Origin: Mariniphaga sediminis
GTDB taxonomy: Bacteria; Bacteroidota; Bacteroidia; Bacteroidales; Prolixibacteraceae
Length of the DNA: 64,000 nt
Direction: 5' to 3'
NCBI RefSeq assembly: GCF_003573545.1
Contig: NZ_QWET01000012.1
Span: forward strand, 1-64,000
The notes below the pieces were generated by a model. That model was not told where the DNA came from, did not search any database, and was given only the letters and a program-made list of their open reading frames with translations. This document shows, piece by piece, positions 46,210 to 56,790 of this stretch; within the stretch, counting starts at the first letter, position 1; every line of letters begins with the position of its first letter. Both the position numbers and the translations under genes were made by a program.

Positions 46210-46452
46210 TTACCCGCCGGAGTAAGGAGGAAGCAAAGCTACTTCTACTCCTTCATCCAAAGGTGTATTATTATGAATGAGCTGTTTATTAACAGCTAAT
46301 GTAAATTTTATTCCTTCCAGTTGCGGATATCTCTCAAACAGCCAGGCAGTGAGCTGGTCCGTATCAGCCATGAGCGGAACAGTCAAAACATGCTGCCCGG
46401 TTTTTTCTGCTAGTATTCCGAACATTTTTATTGTGTGAAATCCGGTCTTCAT
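46210..46452 (-). CDS. moaD: Molybdopterin synthase sulfur carrier MoaD
   Basis: An 80-residue ubiquitin-like protein ending in the required Gly-Gly (LLPPYSGG), where the thiocarboxylate forms. The N-terminal IKMFGILAEKTG and the LFERYPQLEGI segment are typical. I set the start at the ATG at 46452, four bases from the moaA stop; a TTG at 46467 would add five residues overlapping moaA. It acts with MoaE and is activated by the adjacent MoeB. Confidence 0.95.
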   Translation of the reverse strand: MKTGFHTIKMFGILAEKTGQHVLTVPLMADTDQLTAWLFERYPQLEGIKFTLAVNKQLIHNNTPLDEGVEVALLPPYSGG

Positions 46453-46456
46453 TTTT

Positions 46457-47437
46457 TTATCCTCCAATTCGAATCATACTTCGGTTTTTAATGGTTTCAG
46501 GATCAACTTTTTTGTATCCGTTCATAAATTGACCTCCCATTATTTTGTGCTTCCCGCGAATCGACTCCCGTATAAGTGGCTCAATTGGCCGTCCGGCACG
46601 ATACTCTTTCAGAATATCAACTTCTTCTTTTCCGAAAATGCAATTTTTCACTTTCCCGTCGGCCGTCAGCCTGATGCGGTTGCATTCCCCGCAAAAATGC
46701 TTACTCATTGTCGTAATAAAGGCAATGGTGCCTTCAAAACCAATTACCTTGTATTTTTTTGCCGTAGCATGCGGTTCATCTTTCAGCTTCACCAAATCAT
46801 AATGCTGTTCTGCCATTTTCAGCATTTGCCCGGCAGTAATCACCTTTCCGCTGTTCCAATGGTTACCGGCGAAAGGCATAAATTCAATGAACCTGACGTG
46901 TAGTGGCAGCCTACGGGTCAAATCAATAAAATTGAACAATTCCTTTTCGATAACACCGGATATTGCCACTGTGTTCAATTTTACCCGGATGTTGTTCTCA
47001 AGCAGGAGCAGAATGTTTTCCCACACCTGCCGGAAGGTGTCCCGTTGTGCAATGCGTATAAAAGTATCCGGGTTTAGTGAATCCAGACTGACATTTACGG
47101 AACGGATACCCGCCTCCTTAAAAAGTCCGATAAAATTGCGCACTCTTGCGCCGTTGGTGGTAAGCGTCAGCTCCACGGGCAGGGGTGCAAGCAGCCGGAT
47201 GATCTCCTCCACTCCATTCCTGACCAGAGGTTCTCCTCCGGTCAGGCGTATTTTTGTTACCCCAAGCCGGACAAAAACTTTTGCAATATTCTCTATTTCA
47301 TGCGGCTGCATCAATTTTTCGCCCGAAAGAAAATCTATTTTCCCCAGGGGCATACAATAGCTGCACCTGAAATTACAGTTATCGGTGAGTGAAATACGCA
47401 AATAGTTATGGATTCTTCCAAATTGATCGAGCAGCAT
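46457..47437 (-). CDS. moaA: GTP 3',8-cyclase MoaA
   Basis: A radical SAM enzyme of about 326 residues that, with MoaC, converts GTP to cyclic pyranopterin monophosphate. The N-terminal cluster motif is CNFRCSYC (C-x3-C-x2-C). The C-terminal cluster region reads FCGECNRIRLTADGKVKNC, with three cysteines. LTGGEPLVRNG is the SAM-binding GGE segment. I place the start at the ATG near 47437 (MLLDQFGRIHNYLR), which matches family N-termini and lies after the narI stop; a TTG at 47503 inside narI is the longer option. No moaC, moeA or mogA gene is in the window. Confidence 0.95.
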   Translation of the reverse strand: MLLDQFGRIHNYLRISLTDNCNFRCSYCMPLGKIDFLSGEKLMQPHEIENIAKVFVRLGVTKIRLTGGEPLVRNGVEEIIRLLAPLPVELTLTTNGARVRNFIGLFKEAGIRSVNVSLDSLNPDTFIRIAQRDTFRQVWENILLLLENNIRVKLNTVAISGVIEKELFNFIDLTRRLPLHVRFIEFMPFAGNHWNSGKVITAGQMLKMAEQHYDLVKLKDEPHATAKKYKVIGFEGTIAFITTMSKHFCGECNRIRLTADGKVKNCIFGKEEVDILKEYRAGRPIEPLIRESIRGKHKIMGGQFMNGYKKVDPETIKNRSMIRIGG

Positions 47438-47451
47438 GAGCAATTCCCTGT

Positions 47452-48129
47452 TTAATTTTTGGTATTTCGGTAGTTCCAGATTACCTGCTGGTATGGCCTC
47501 CAAAGGTAGGTAAACGGATAAACCAGAAAGTGCATAAAACGGGTAAACGGAATCATTCCGATTAAAATAAAGGCCGAAATAATGTGAATCTGAACCGCCA
47601 CCGGAAGTTGGGATACAGCCGCTATTTCAGGATTGAGTTTAAAAACAGACCGCAGGTAAGGAGTTAACACCAGGGCAAACCACGACGACCCCCACCTGAA
47701 AAAGAAGGCAGTCCAAAGCCCTGTAACCACCTGAGTCAAAAGGATAATATAAACAAAAATATCCATCCAGGTTGTTACAACGCGGAGCCTTTTTGTTTTG
47801 ATGCGCCTTAAAATCAACAAAATGAGTCCGGCCAAAACAATAAACCCAAAAGCAAAAGCGGTAAATTCCAGAATATACAGGCGCAGGGGTACCTGGTTCC
47901 AGGCTAACACAGCGCGTGGCGTAAGAAATGCTGCCAGGTGGCCGAAAAAAAGAAAAATCAGTCCCCAGTGAAACGGCCTGCTCCCGAAATACAGTTGTTT
48001 ACTTTCAAGAAACTGGCTGGAAAGAGAGGAAACCTGGTATCCGGAAAAACGGTACCTGTAAATACTGCCTAAAAGCAAGGAAAGCGTTGCAAGGTAAGGC
48101 AATACAATAAAAAAGAAAACTCCGTTCAT
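47452..48129 (-). CDS. narI: Respiratory nitrate reductase gamma subunit NarI (cytochrome b)
   Basis: A 225-residue membrane protein with five hydrophobic helices. It anchors NarGH and oxidises quinol, passing electrons through two b-type hemes. Histidines likely to bind heme are in FHWGLIFLFFGHLAAF near the N-terminal side and in QIHIISAFILIGMIPFTRFMH near the C-terminus. It ends GKxx-like with WRPYQQVIWNYR, typical of NarI. It is downstream of narJ (33 bases), in the usual narGHJI order, and upstream of moaA. Confidence 0.96.
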   Translation of the reverse strand: MNGVFFFIVLPYLATLSLLLGSIYRYRFSGYQVSSLSSQFLESKQLYFGSRPFHWGLIFLFFGHLAAFLTPRAVLAWNQVPLRLYILEFTAFAFGFIVLAGLILLILRRIKTKRLRVVTTWMDIFVYIILLTQVVTGLWTAFFFRWGSSWFALVLTPYLRSVFKLNPEIAAVSQLPVAVQIHIISAFILIGMIPFTRFMHFLVYPFTYLWRPYQQVIWNYRNTKN

Positions 48130-48162
48130 AACATCGTTCTTTATAACTATTAACTACAAAGG

Positions 48163-48762
48163 CTATTTAATATTCCTCCATTGTGGCAGGCATTCAAAAC
48201 TCCTGGCCTTTTCCTGCGAACTGAAATTAAACCGTTCAAATTCAGAAGCAGGATAGTCATTTTTCATCACATTCAGAAGTACTTCCAGCATTCCTTTATA
48301 CACATTATCGGTAGCCTGAAACGACTCAATCATCTTTTCAAGCGCCGGAATCATTATTGAAACGACTAGTTCTTCAGCCAGGTTTTGATCCCCGAGTTTG
48401 GGCAACAAAGTGAGCATATTGGGCAGGTGATCCGGAAGTTCACTTCCGCAGTCATTCCCTGCGTTCTCCTGTTCTTTTTTCATGTTGGCCAGAAATATAC
48501 CCCGGTTATAATCTTCTCCGTAAAGTACGTAGCCGATATCCAGATAACAAACTGCCTGTACGTCAAAGGTGCTGATGTAATATTCCTGCTGGGCGGCGAT
48601 GGTTTTCTCCTGAACATGCGTAATAAACATTTCAAGTTTAGGTCCCTGTTCAGTCAGCCCATTCCAGATAATTTTCCGCCACACTCCAATGAAGGATTCC
48701 CTTTTCGGAGTGGGATACCTGAAAATGGCAGCCAGGTCTGTATAATGTGTTAAATCCTTCAT
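48163..48762 (-). CDS. narJ: Nitrate reductase assembly chaperone NarJ
   Basis: A 199-residue cytoplasmic chaperone of the TorD/NarJ family, needed for insertion of the molybdenum cofactor into NarG. It shows the N-terminal AAIFRYPTP segment, the DVQAVCYLDIGYVLYGEDYNRG stretch and DHLPNMLTLLPKL, all NarJ-like. It is one base from the narH stop, so translation is probably coupled. Confidence 0.94.
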   Translation of the reverse strand: MKDLTHYTDLAAIFRYPTPKRESFIGVWRKIIWNGLTEQGPKLEMFITHVQEKTIAAQQEYYISTFDVQAVCYLDIGYVLYGEDYNRGIFLANMKKEQENAGNDCGSELPDHLPNMLTLLPKLGDQNLAEELVVSIMIPALEKMIESFQATDNVYKGMLEVLLNVMKNDYPASEFERFNFSSQEKARSFECLPQWRNIK

Positions 48763-48763
48763 T

Positions 48764-50257
48764 TTACAATCCTCGTTTTGGTTTTTTCATAAATCCGAAC
48801 CCTGTACTCCCCTTATGAATATGGGTTTCTTCCATCATTTCAATGGCTTCTTCACGATGCGCCGGAGGAATAACAAAACGTTCTTCCAGCCTGGCCAAAG
48901 AGGTTAACCGGTAAATATCTTCTGCCACATCAGGCGTCAAACCCGATTCCAGCATAATTTTATCCACATCATCCCAACTGATATCCCCTACGGTAACTGC
49001 CCGGCGGTACTGCCGAACGCTCATCAGCTTTTTCAGAATATTTCCAATGATAGTGGTATCTCCCGCACTGAAAAGGCTGGCAAGGTATTTTAACGGAAGG
49101 CGCGGGTTGTCCATGTCATCCCAAAGTGCCGATCCCACATTGTGGTAATTATTGTCATCGTTGATTTGCGCCATGGCCGGCAACAATGGCATTACGTAAA
49201 ACAAACTGGGCAACGTGCGAAACTCAGGGTGAAGGGGCAAAGCCACCCCCCACTCTTTCACATACTTCCAAACCGGGGATTTTTGCGCCGCTTCAATGGT
49301 AGAATCCGGAATTCCGCATGTTTTTGCAGCGGCAATCACTTCGGGATCGTTCGGATCGAGATACAAATCAAGCTGTTTTTTTACGAGATCTTTTTCATCG
49401 CAGGAAGCCACCTCTTTCAGGCGGTCGGCGTCATAAAGCATGACACCAAGGTACCGGATACGTCCCACACACGAGTGCATGCAGGCCGGTGCCTGCCCGG
49501 TTTCGAGCCGTGGATAACAGAGAATGCACTTTTCTGATTTACCGGTGTGCCAGTTAAAATAAACCTTCTTGTAAGGACATGCTGTAACACACATTCTCCA
49601 GGCCCTGCAGCGCTCCTGATTAACAAGTACAATCCCGTCTTCCCCCCTTTTGTAAATAGCGCCGGAAGGACATGCGGCAACACAGGCCGGATTTAGGCAG
49701 TGGTTGCAAATACGCGGCAGGTAAAACATTACCATCCGTTCCAACTGGAACATGGTTTCCCTTTCTGCCGGTGACAAATCTTTCAGGTTTACATCGTTTC
49801 GGGCATATTCTGGCGATCCTCCCAAATCGTCGTCCCAGTTGGGCCCTGCTTTCGGCGTCATTTTTTCACCGGTTACCAGTGAAACCGGCTCTGCTGTTGG
49901 CTGGTCGTCTCCTTCCGGAGAATCAAACAATTTTTCATACTGATAAGTCCATGGCTCATAGTAATTATCCATGGTAGGCATGTGGGTATTATGAAACATT
50001 TTTTTTAATCCTTTCACTTTCCCCACTCCTTTCAATTTTAACGAATCTCCATTTTTTTCCCATCCGCCTTTGTAAGCTTCCTGATCTTCCCATTTCCCCG
50101 GATAGCCGGTCCCCGGTTTGGTTTCCACATTGTTCCACCACATGTATTCGGCTCCTTTTCTGTCGGTCCATGTATTTTTACAGGCAATGGAACAGGTGTG
50201 GCACCCAATACACTTATCGAGGTGAAAGACCATTGAAATCTGCGATCGTATATCCAT
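48764..50257 (-). CDS. narH: Respiratory nitrate reductase beta subunit NarH
   Basis: A 497-residue iron-sulfur protein that carries electrons from NarI to NarG through one [3Fe-4S] and three [4Fe-4S] clusters. The four cysteine groups are CIGCHTCSIACKNTW, CNHCLNPACVAACPSG, CRAWRMCVTACPY (the Trp replaces a Cys and marks the [3Fe-4S] site) and CILCYPRLETGQAPACMHSC. N-terminus MDIRSQISMVFHLDKCIGC is standard. The gene lies 18 bases after narG. Confidence 0.98.
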   Translation of the reverse strand: MDIRSQISMVFHLDKCIGCHTCSIACKNTWTDRKGAEYMWWNNVETKPGTGYPGKWEDQEAYKGGWEKNGDSLKLKGVGKVKGLKKMFHNTHMPTMDNYYEPWTYQYEKLFDSPEGDDQPTAEPVSLVTGEKMTPKAGPNWDDDLGGSPEYARNDVNLKDLSPAERETMFQLERMVMFYLPRICNHCLNPACVAACPSGAIYKRGEDGIVLVNQERCRAWRMCVTACPYKKVYFNWHTGKSEKCILCYPRLETGQAPACMHSCVGRIRYLGVMLYDADRLKEVASCDEKDLVKKQLDLYLDPNDPEVIAAAKTCGIPDSTIEAAQKSPVWKYVKEWGVALPLHPEFRTLPSLFYVMPLLPAMAQINDDNNYHNVGSALWDDMDNPRLPLKYLASLFSAGDTTIIGNILKKLMSVRQYRRAVTVGDISWDDVDKIMLESGLTPDVAEDIYRLTSLARLEERFVIPPAHREEAIEMMEETHIHKGSTGFGFMKKPKRGL

Positions 50258-50275
50258 AATTGTCGTTTTATCGAT

Positions 50276-53200
50276 TTAAAAATTCACCTGATTCATTTTC
50301 TGCACAAAAACAAAAGTATCCCGGTTAACCCCCACAGGCCCCCAGTAATTCATGTGGAAGGTGAACTGACCGTAACCACCCACCAACAGGTTGGGTTTCA
50401 GGTGCACCCTTGTAAGGCTGTTATGACCGCCAGCCCTTCTGTTTCCGCGGCTGGGCGATTTAGGTACCGAATAAGTCCGTTCGGGCGAATGGTAAACGAT
50501 ACATATTCCCGAAGGAATGCGGGAACTTACACAGGCGCGTGTACAATACACGCCATTGTCGTTCAGCACTTCCACCCAGTCGTTGTCCTTTATCCCAAGC
50601 TCTTTTGCATCTTTTTCGCTGAGCCAGCAGGGTTCCATTCCCCGCGAAAGGGTAAGCATGCGCAATGTGTCTCCGTAAGTGGAGTGAATGTGCCATTTCC
50701 CGTGAGGGGTCAGCACATTCAGCAGTTTGGCCCTGCCTTCATTCACCGATTTGCGTAAATCGCCATACAATTCAGGGCGCGGCGAAGGTTTGTATGTTGG
50801 CAGGTTTTCACCAAAATGAATGTACCCCTCGTGGTCAAGGTAAAAATGTTGCCGCCCGGTAAGGGTTCTCCACGGAACAAGGTATTCCACATTCAGAGTA
50901 AAGGCCGAATAAGCCCTGCCATTATCCATTAAACCCGACCAAATAGGAGAATTGAGCAGCCTTCGCGGTTGAGAAAGTAAGTCTTTGTACCGTACCGAAG
51001 ACTCATTATTTTTCGGACGAAGGTTACTCAAATCAACGCCCGTATTTTGTTCTGCACTCACAAACGCTCGTTCGCTCAGCTTTCCGTTCGTTAAGGATGA
51101 AAGTTGCAACAACGCATCAATGGCTTCCACATCCTCTTTGATGGAAGGGTAAGATTTGCCGTCAACCGTATGAGTATGTTTTTTATCGGAGAGCAGCCCC
51201 TCATAAAAATCGTCGCACTGAAAAGAAGTGCCGTGTGCACCCACTCCGTTTTTTACGTTGTCACCCAAACTTATAAACCGGTCGTAAAGCTTTGTATAAT
51301 CTCTTTCAACTGTCACCATATTGTGCATGGTTTTTCCGGGTTCCGGCTCGCACTCCCCGGCGAACCAGTCTTTTATTTCCCTCTGCGAAATTTCCCCCTT
51401 CGAATCGTGCGCAATGGGTAAATTCACCACATCCAGTTGTGGTTCCGGCAAATGCACTTTAGCCAGTTCACTGGTTACCCGCGCAATTTCCCGAAAAATA
51501 ACCCAGTCGGGTTTAGATTCCCAGACTGGCGGAATAGCCGCAGAAAGAGGATGAATAAAGGAGTGCATGTCGGTACTGTTCAGGTCTGCTTTTTCATACC
51601 AGGAAGCAGCCGGCAGGACGATATCGGAATATAATGCAGACGTATCCATTCTGAAATTTAAATCCACCACCAAATCCATTTTTCCCTCCGGGGCATCCTC
51701 TTTCCATTCAATCTCCTTCACAAACTCTTTTGCTACTTCGTCGGCAATTTCATTATGGTGGGTTCCCAGGTAATGTTTCAAAAAATATTCATGCCCTTTT
51801 GCACTTGACATCAGGGCATTTCCCCTCCAGATATACCATACCCTTGGAAAATTCACCTCTTCATCCGGATGATTGACCGAATACTTTAAATCTCCTGATT
51901 TCAGTTTTTCAATTATATACTGCTGAATTTCTTTGCTCCCCGAAGCGCCTGCCTTTTTTGCCTCCTTTACAATGTCAAACGGATTTTTATTGTATTGGGG
52001 GAAAAACGGCATCCATCCGTTTCTTACCGATTTGGCAATAAGATCGGCAGAATGCTGCGAAGAAAATTCATTTTTGGGGACTGCATTGTAGTCGGCCTGG
52101 TTGCCATCGTACCGCCACTGATCGGAATGGATGTAATGCCAGATGGGAGCCTGCTGAAACCGGGCCGGAATCTTCCAGTCTTTACCCGACATGATGGTAC
52201 CCCACGAATCAACAGGTGCCAGCTTTTCCTGCCCCACATAGTGGTTCATTCCGCCACCATTTACCCCGATACAGCCGGTAAGAATCAGCGACATGGTAGC
52301 CGACCGGTAAATCAAATTACTGTGATACCAGTGATTGATCCCTGCGCCAATGATAACCATACATTTTCCGTTGGTAGCCTGCGCGGTGCGGTACCACTCA
52401 CGGGCAAACCGGATTACCGTTCCTGCACTGATTCCCGAATATATTTCCTGCCATGCCGGCGTATAAACCGAACCGGAATCTTCGTAATCTGCCGGATAAT
52501 CACCCTCAAGCCCCCTGCTGACCCCGTACTGGGCCATCATCAGATCATAAACGGTGGTAAATGCCACCTTCCCGGCTGCCGTTGTTACGTAACGCACGGG
52601 AACCCCTCTTTTTATTTTTTCATTCTTATCAAAACGGGTAATATCCACCTGCAAGATTTCATCGTTTTGTTCTATCAGACTGAGCAGCGGATTGTATTCA
52701 TCCCCGGTTTCACCATCCCTGAACCGGATGTTCCATTTTCCCTTTTTTTCCTGCCAGCGGTGCCCCGAACTTCCCGACGGGCAAACAAACTCCCCGCTCT
52801 TTTCATCGATATTCAGAAACTTCCAGTCTCCATTTTCTGCCGTTTCATATTTCTCTAAAATATTCGCCCGCAACAGCTTTCCCGGAACATAATTTTCCCC
52901 TTCCCTGTTCAGCTCCACCAAAAACGGAGCGTCAGTATATTTTTTTGTGTATTCGATAAAGTAAGGAACCTTCTGCTCAAAATGTGCTTCTTTCAGAATA
53001 ACGTGTGTTACGGCCATCCAAAAAGAACCGTCCTGCCCGGCGTGTACCGGAACCCATTGATCGGCATATTTTGCGACCATATTAAAATCCGGAGAAAATA
53101 CCACTGTTTTGGTACCGTTGTGCCTTGATTCGGAAAAAAAGTGAACGTCGGGCGTACGCGTCATCCCCAGGTTGGCCCCCATCACCGCAATAAATTTGGA

Positions 53201-53887
53201 ATTGTACCAATCAGCGCTTTCGCAAACGTCGGTTTGTTCACCCCAGGTTTCAGGAAACGAGTTAGGCAGGTCACAATACCAGTCGTAAAAGCTCAGGTTT
53301 ACGCCACCAAACAGTTGCAAAAAACGGGAACCGGCTGCAAAACTCATCATTGACATGGCTGGTATGGGTGAAAAGCCCACCACCCTGTCGGGTCCATATT
53401 TTTTAGCAGTATAAATGTTTGCCGCGCCAATAATTTCCAACGCTTCGTCCCATGAGATACGACGAAAACCGCCTTTTCCACGGGCTTTCTGGTAGCGCTT
53501 TCTTTTCTGCGGATCCTGTTGAATATTTTGCCAGGCAAGCAAGGCATCTCCTGTCTTTTCTTTTTCTTCCCTGAAAATATCAATTAAGGCGCCCCTTATC
53601 ATCGGGTATTTCACGCGTACCGGACTGTACAGATACCATGAAAAAGAGATACCCCGCTGGCAACCCCGTGGTTCGTAGTGAGGCAGGGAATTTTCGAGCA
53701 ACGGATAGTCCAGTGCCTGCGACTCCCAAACCACTATGCCGTCTTTTACATGAATATTCCAACTGCAACCGCCCGTACAATTTACGCCGTGGGTACTTCG
53801 AACTACTTTATCGTGCTGCCAGCGGTTACGGTAAAACTCCTCCCATTTCCGCGCTTTGGGAGAAATCATATCTTTTATCCAACTCAT
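50276..53887 (-). CDS. narG: Respiratory nitrate reductase alpha subunit NarG
   Basis: A 1203-residue molybdo-bis-PGD enzyme (E. coli NarG has 1247) that reduces nitrate to nitrite. The N-terminal FS0 cluster ligands are in [11 protein letters not shown] with the distal Cys in YEPRGCQRG. The Mo ligand Asp is in [18 protein letters not shown], exactly as in NarG. There is no Tat leader: the protein starts [15 protein letters not shown], the form of cytoplasm-facing Nar enzymes. The C-terminal molybdopterin-binding region includes [13 protein letters not shown] and the end part [12 protein letters not shown]-like segments. It follows the diheme cytochrome gene by 43 bases. Confidence 0.98.
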   Translation of the reverse strand: MSWIKDMISPKARKWEEFYRNRWQHDKVVRSTHGVNCTGGCSWNIHVKDGIVVWESQALDYPLLENSLPHYEPRGCQRGISFSWYLYSPVRVKYPMIRGALIDIFREEKEKTGDALLAWQNIQQDPQKRKRYQKARGKGGFRRISWDEALEIIGAANIYTAKKYGPDRVVGFSPIPAMSMMSFAAGSRFLQLFGGVNLSFYDWYCDLPNSFPETWGEQTDVCESADWYNSKFIAVMGANLGMTRTPDVHFFSESRHNGTKTVVFSPDFNMVAKYADQWVPVHAGQDGSFWMAVTHVILKEAHFEQKVPYFIEYTKKYTDAPFLVELNREGENYVPGKLLRANILEKYETAENGDWKFLNIDEKSGEFVCPSGSSGHRWQEKKGKWNIRFRDGETGDEYNPLLSLIEQNDEILQVDITRFDKNEKIKRGVPVRYVTTAAGKVAFTTVYDLMMAQYGVSRGLEGDYPADYEDSGSVYTPAWQEIYSGISAGTVIRFAREWYRTAQATNGKCMVIIGAGINHWYHSNLIYRSATMSLILTGCIGVNGGGMNHYVGQEKLAPVDSWGTIMSGKDWKIPARFQQAPIWHYIHSDQWRYDGNQADYNAVPKNEFSSQHSADLIAKSVRNGWMPFFPQYNKNPFDIVKEAKKAGASGSKEIQQYIIEKLKSGDLKYSVNHPDEEVNFPRVWYIWRGNALMSSAKGHEYFLKHYLGTHHNEIADEVAKEFVKEIEWKEDAPEGKMDLVVDLNFRMDTSALYSDIVLPAASWYEKADLNSTDMHSFIHPLSAAIPPVWESKPDWVIFREIARVTSELAKVHLPEPQLDVVNLPIAHDSKGEISQREIKDWFAGECEPEPGKTMHNMVTVERDYTKLYDRFISLGDNVKNGVGAHGTSFQCDDFYEGLLSDKKHTHTVDGKSYPSIKEDVEAIDALLQLSSLTNGKLSERAFVSAEQNTGVDLSNLRPKNNESSVRYKDLLSQPRRLLNSPIWSGLMDNGRAYSAFTLNVEYLVPWRTLTGRQHFYLDHEGYIHFGENLPTYKPSPRPELYGDLRKSVNEGRAKLLNVLTPHGKWHIHSTYGDTLRMLTLSRGMEPCWLSEKDAKELGIKDNDWVEVLNDNGVYCTRACVSSRIPSGICIVYHSPERTYSVPKSPSRGNRRAGGHNSLTRVHLKPNLLVGGYGQFTFHMNYWGPVGVNRDTFVFVQKMNQVNF

Positions 53888-53930
53888 ATATTTTGTTTTT
53901 TTTGATTTTACAATGGATTACTACCCGATA

Positions 53931-54764
53931 TTACGAAGGCACTTTCCGGTTGTCGTAAAGAATATAGATATGAATGAGTAAAAACAGGGCGATTACCAAA
54001 CTTATAATGGCATAGATTACTCCTCCAGCAGAACGAGACGGATCATCCGCATAACGTTCGTTTACAAAATGGAGCATGGCTGTTACTGCCTCCATTTCTT
54101 CGTCAGTCAGGTTTTTATTCTGCAAGGCCACATTCATGGCGGGGAAAGGCGGGTTTTTAAGAATTGCCAGAACTCCGGCCTCCCCCAACCTGCCATAGGA
54201 ACCGGTAAGGTCGAAACTTAACTTTCCTCCGCCAATAATGGACTCATCCTGTATATTGTGGCAGGCGATACAGGAAGGCGCTCCATTCGCAAAGCTTTCA
54301 TGACCATAAAAAAGCGCGTTTCCTTTTTTCAGCATATCAGCAGAAAAAGTCACGGTGGCTGTCTTTTTAGTTGTATCCAGGTCAGGCTTTGCAACTGATT
54401 CCTCTGTAACATCAGAAGTTCCCAGACCAGTTTCTTTTATATAATCAAGAATACTGATAATTTCAGCATCGTTTAAATCATTATCGGGCATTGGAATCCC
54501 GCTGTATTCCTTGAAGAGTTCCACAGCTACCAGGTCATTTTCCTTAATAAGTTTTTGGGAAGAACGAATAAACCGGAACAGCCATTCCTGCTCCCTTTTG
54601 TCATTCACTCCGCTTAAATCAGGGCCGATCAGGCGCCCGCCTCCAATAGTATGACAGGTAACACATGTCGCTTTAAACAAGTCTTCTCCACTTTCCTGAG
54701 CATACAATGAAGCATGGATAGAAAAAAGCATCAACAGGGCTAGTGTAGCATATTGGTTTTTCAT
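53931..54764 (-). CDS. Membrane-anchored diheme cytochrome c at the head of the nar operon
   Basis: A 277-residue exported cytochrome. A signal peptide (MKNQYATLALLMLFSIHASL) is followed by a first c-type domain (CVTCHTIGGG), a second (CIACHNIQDE) and a C-terminal transmembrane helix (IYAIISLVIALFLLIHIYIL) with a short cytoplasmic end. Met ligands are likely in MPDND and in the PFPAMN region. I chose the ATG at 54764; a TTG at 54773 would add three residues. It precedes narG by 43 bases, so it is expected to be part of the same transcript and may feed or drain electrons at the periplasmic side, like NarC-type cytochromes of other nar operons. The exact role is inference. Confidence 0.92.
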   Translation of the reverse strand: MKNQYATLALLMLFSIHASLYAQESGEDLFKATCVTCHTIGGGRLIGPDLSGVNDKREQEWLFRFIRSSQKLIKENDLVAVELFKEYSGIPMPDNDLNDAEIISILDYIKETGLGTSDVTEESVAKPDLDTTKKTATVTFSADMLKKGNALFYGHESFANGAPSCIACHNIQDESIIGGGKLSFDLTGSYGRLGEAGVLAILKNPPFPAMNVALQNKNLTDEEMEAVTAMLHFVNERYADDPSRSAGGVIYAIISLVIALFLLIHIYILYDNRKVPS

Positions 54765-54870
54765 AGCACTCAAAAAATCTTGTTAGTTGAATATTGTAAA
54801 AATACAACTTTAAAGCGGACAAAAAAATCCTTTTGTCAATATTAGCAAAATTTTTTATACTTTTTACCCG

Positions 54871-54930
54871 TTATCGGAATTAAGCAGCTAAAAATGCCTG
54901 ATGCTGTCAATAGGCTGATTCAATGCAAAT
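54871..54930 (+). repeat. Left 60-base direct repeat flanking the alpha/alpha-barrel gene
   Basis: This 60-base stretch matches 56791-56850 at 51 of 60 positions in the same orientation, including an unbroken core AATAGGCTGATTCAAT and AGCTAAAAATGC/CTAAAAATGC blocks. The copies are 1920 bases apart and bracket the plus-strand gene at 54998-56665. The left copy ends 67 bases before its ATG, within the likely promoter. Confidence 0.85.
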
Positions 54931-54997
54931 TTGTTTCAATGAATACGAAATGATTATATTTAGCTGACGAAAGAAGTAACTATAAAATAATATCTAT

Positions 54998-56665
54998 ATG
55001 CTAAGGAGAGGTTTTTTAAAGACTACCGGAGCTGTAGCTTCTGGCATAACCATAGTTCCGGGAGATTTCCTTGCGATGCATCGGGCTGATAGCCATTTAC
55101 GCAAATCCACAGAGATGCAAGCAAATGATTACCAGCAGTTAGTACGTACTGCATTAGATACCCTTATTGAATATGGTCGTGATCGTTATGGGGATAAGCA
55201 TTCCCCCATGTTTGCCGCCATTTTAACCCAGGATACGCTGGAATGCCCCCAGGAACCGCCCACAGCACCTTCTGTTTCTGTACGTGTTGATGCAGGGCGT
55301 ATGTCCCGTCGAGCTCCGGGGTCTTCCAATCATTTCTACGATCAATATACTTTCCGTGCGATGGATCTGATGACCCAATTTACAGGAGATCCGAAATACC
55401 GCAACGCTGTACTTGATGCACTTCGTTTCAACCTAAATTACGCCGTCGACCGACGCGGCTTCCCGGCTCTTGGGGGACACATTTCATGGAATTTTTATAC
55501 AGACAGAGCAAATGATCAGGATGGCGACCACCATGAACTGTGGTTTTGGCCTATGGATTGGGAATTATGGTGGGCTGCCGATCCCGATAAGGCGCGTGCT
55601 TATGCTGACCGAATATGGGAATGTCATGTAGTTGACAAAACTACCGGGGAAACTAATCGGCATTCCGACAAACAACATGGATGGTCCTTTTCATGGTGTG
55701 ACGGCACCCTTATGAGTGCCTGGGCATATGCTGCCATACAAACAGGTGAGCAGAAATACCATGACTGGTGCAAGAAAGTAGCCGGATACCATTGGCAACG
55801 ACTCAATCCGCAAACGGGTCTGATTTCCGGTTCAGGAGGGCAATACGGGCAAGGAGTTGATCGGTACGACACTAGGGATTTTACAACGACGGTTATGCCA
55901 TTTGTCAGGAACCTTATCGAAATCGGGCAACAACTCGGTGACAAGGAGATGATCTCCATGGGGCGCACAATACTTGACGGTTATGCACAATATGGCTATG
56001 ATTCCGATAAGGAACTATTCTATGCGCATCTTACTCTTGATGGCAAGCCAGTGCGTGCCGATGCATTACGCGACTTTGTCGATGGCAAAGACGAACCGGA
56101 AGGGTATCTGGCCTCCTGGTTACCCGATGCCGGCTGGCATGAGATGCCCCTTTTTACTGCACAGCTTTATGCCTGGGCTGCAGAGCATGTGGATCGCGAT
56201 GCTTATCTGCCAACTGCACAACGATTCGGCATTGTCCTAACCCGGGCATGGGAGGGACGCTATGCAGGATTCGAAGACTGGTTTGCCCTCCGCGATGCCA
56301 TTCAACCCTTTTCCAGAGAAACCTATAAAAACGAACGTGGTATAAGCCACACACGCTATGTTCCCCAGGGGAATTTTAATAAACAATTCGTTGAGGATTA
56401 CAGGAAGGGTGGTTACGTCTATCAGGCTCCCTACGGCCTTTTCGCCGATCATTACGGTCGTATGATTAAGTTTTGTTCTGCTATGTACAGACTGACTCGT
56501 GAGAATGCTTGGAATAGATTGGCGATTGAAGTGGCAGATGAAGCTGTTCGATACCTCTGGAGAGGCAAACTTTTTGTCGGTCACCCTGACAAAACTACTT
56601 ACGAAAACTCCGATCAAATAGGCATCCTCCTTCAGGCGCTCCTGCAACTTCAGAAAGATGATTGA
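54998..56665 (+). CDS. Tat-type exported alpha/alpha-barrel protein, possible polysaccharide-active enzyme
   Basis: A 555-residue exported protein. The N-terminus LRRGFLKTTGAVASG is a twin-arginine signal with a hydrophobic stretch. The mature part is helical with regular Trp-rich and Tyr-rich repeats (YDQYTFRAMDLMTQF, HHELWFWPMDWELWW, HGWSFSWCDGTLMSAWAYA), the look of an (alpha/alpha)6 or (alpha/alpha)7 toroid as in PL10 pectate lyases or GH88/105-type hydrolases. No catalytic residue can be fixed, so enzyme class is open. It is the only plus-strand gene among nitrate-respiration genes and is flanked by 60-base direct repeats, suggesting it was added as a unit. No Shine-Dalgarno sequence is visible before the ATG. 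Confidence 0.82.
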   Translation: MLRRGFLKTTGAVASGITIVPGDFLAMHRADSHLRKSTEMQANDYQQLVRTALDTLIEYGRDRYGDKHSPMFAAILTQDTLECPQEPPTAPSVSVRVDAGRMSRRAPGSSNHFYDQYTFRAMDLMTQFTGDPKYRNAVLDALRFNLNYAVDRRGFPALGGHISWNFYTDRANDQDGDHHELWFWPMDWELWWAADPDKARAYADRIWECHVVDKTTGETNRHSDKQHGWSFSWCDGTLMSAWAYAAIQTGEQKYHDWCKKVAGYHWQRLNPQTGLISGSGGQYGQGVDRYDTRDFTTTVMPFVRNLIEIGQQLGDKEMISMGRTILDGYAQYGYDSDKELFYAHLTLDGKPVRADALRDFVDGKDEPEGYLASWLPDAGWHEMPLFTAQLYAWAAEHVDRDAYLPTAQRFGIVLTRAWEGRYAGFEDWFALRDAIQPFSRETYKNERGISHTRYVPQGNFNKQFVEDYRKGGYVYQAPYGLFADHYGRMIKFCSAMYRLTRENAWNRLAIEVADEAVRYLWRGKLFVGHPDKTTYENSDQIGILLQALLQLQKDD

Positions 56666-56790
56666 AGTAAAAACCAAATTATTAATCCAACTTAAATTCA
56701 GTTCAAAAAAACATGGCAATCATAAGCGGATTCCTGTAATATGGTATATCTTATATGAAAGTACTGTAGAGTTATTATAAATTGTACACG

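Noticed and set aside
51995-52858. 287-codon open frame on the plus strand
   Set aside because: It lies entirely antisense to narG and has no recognisable domain, so it is a shadow frame.
54780-54870. Possible FNR/CRP-type site upstream of the nar operon
   Set aside because: Sequences such as TTGTCAATATTAGCAA do not match a TTGAT-N4-ATCAA palindrome well enough to call.
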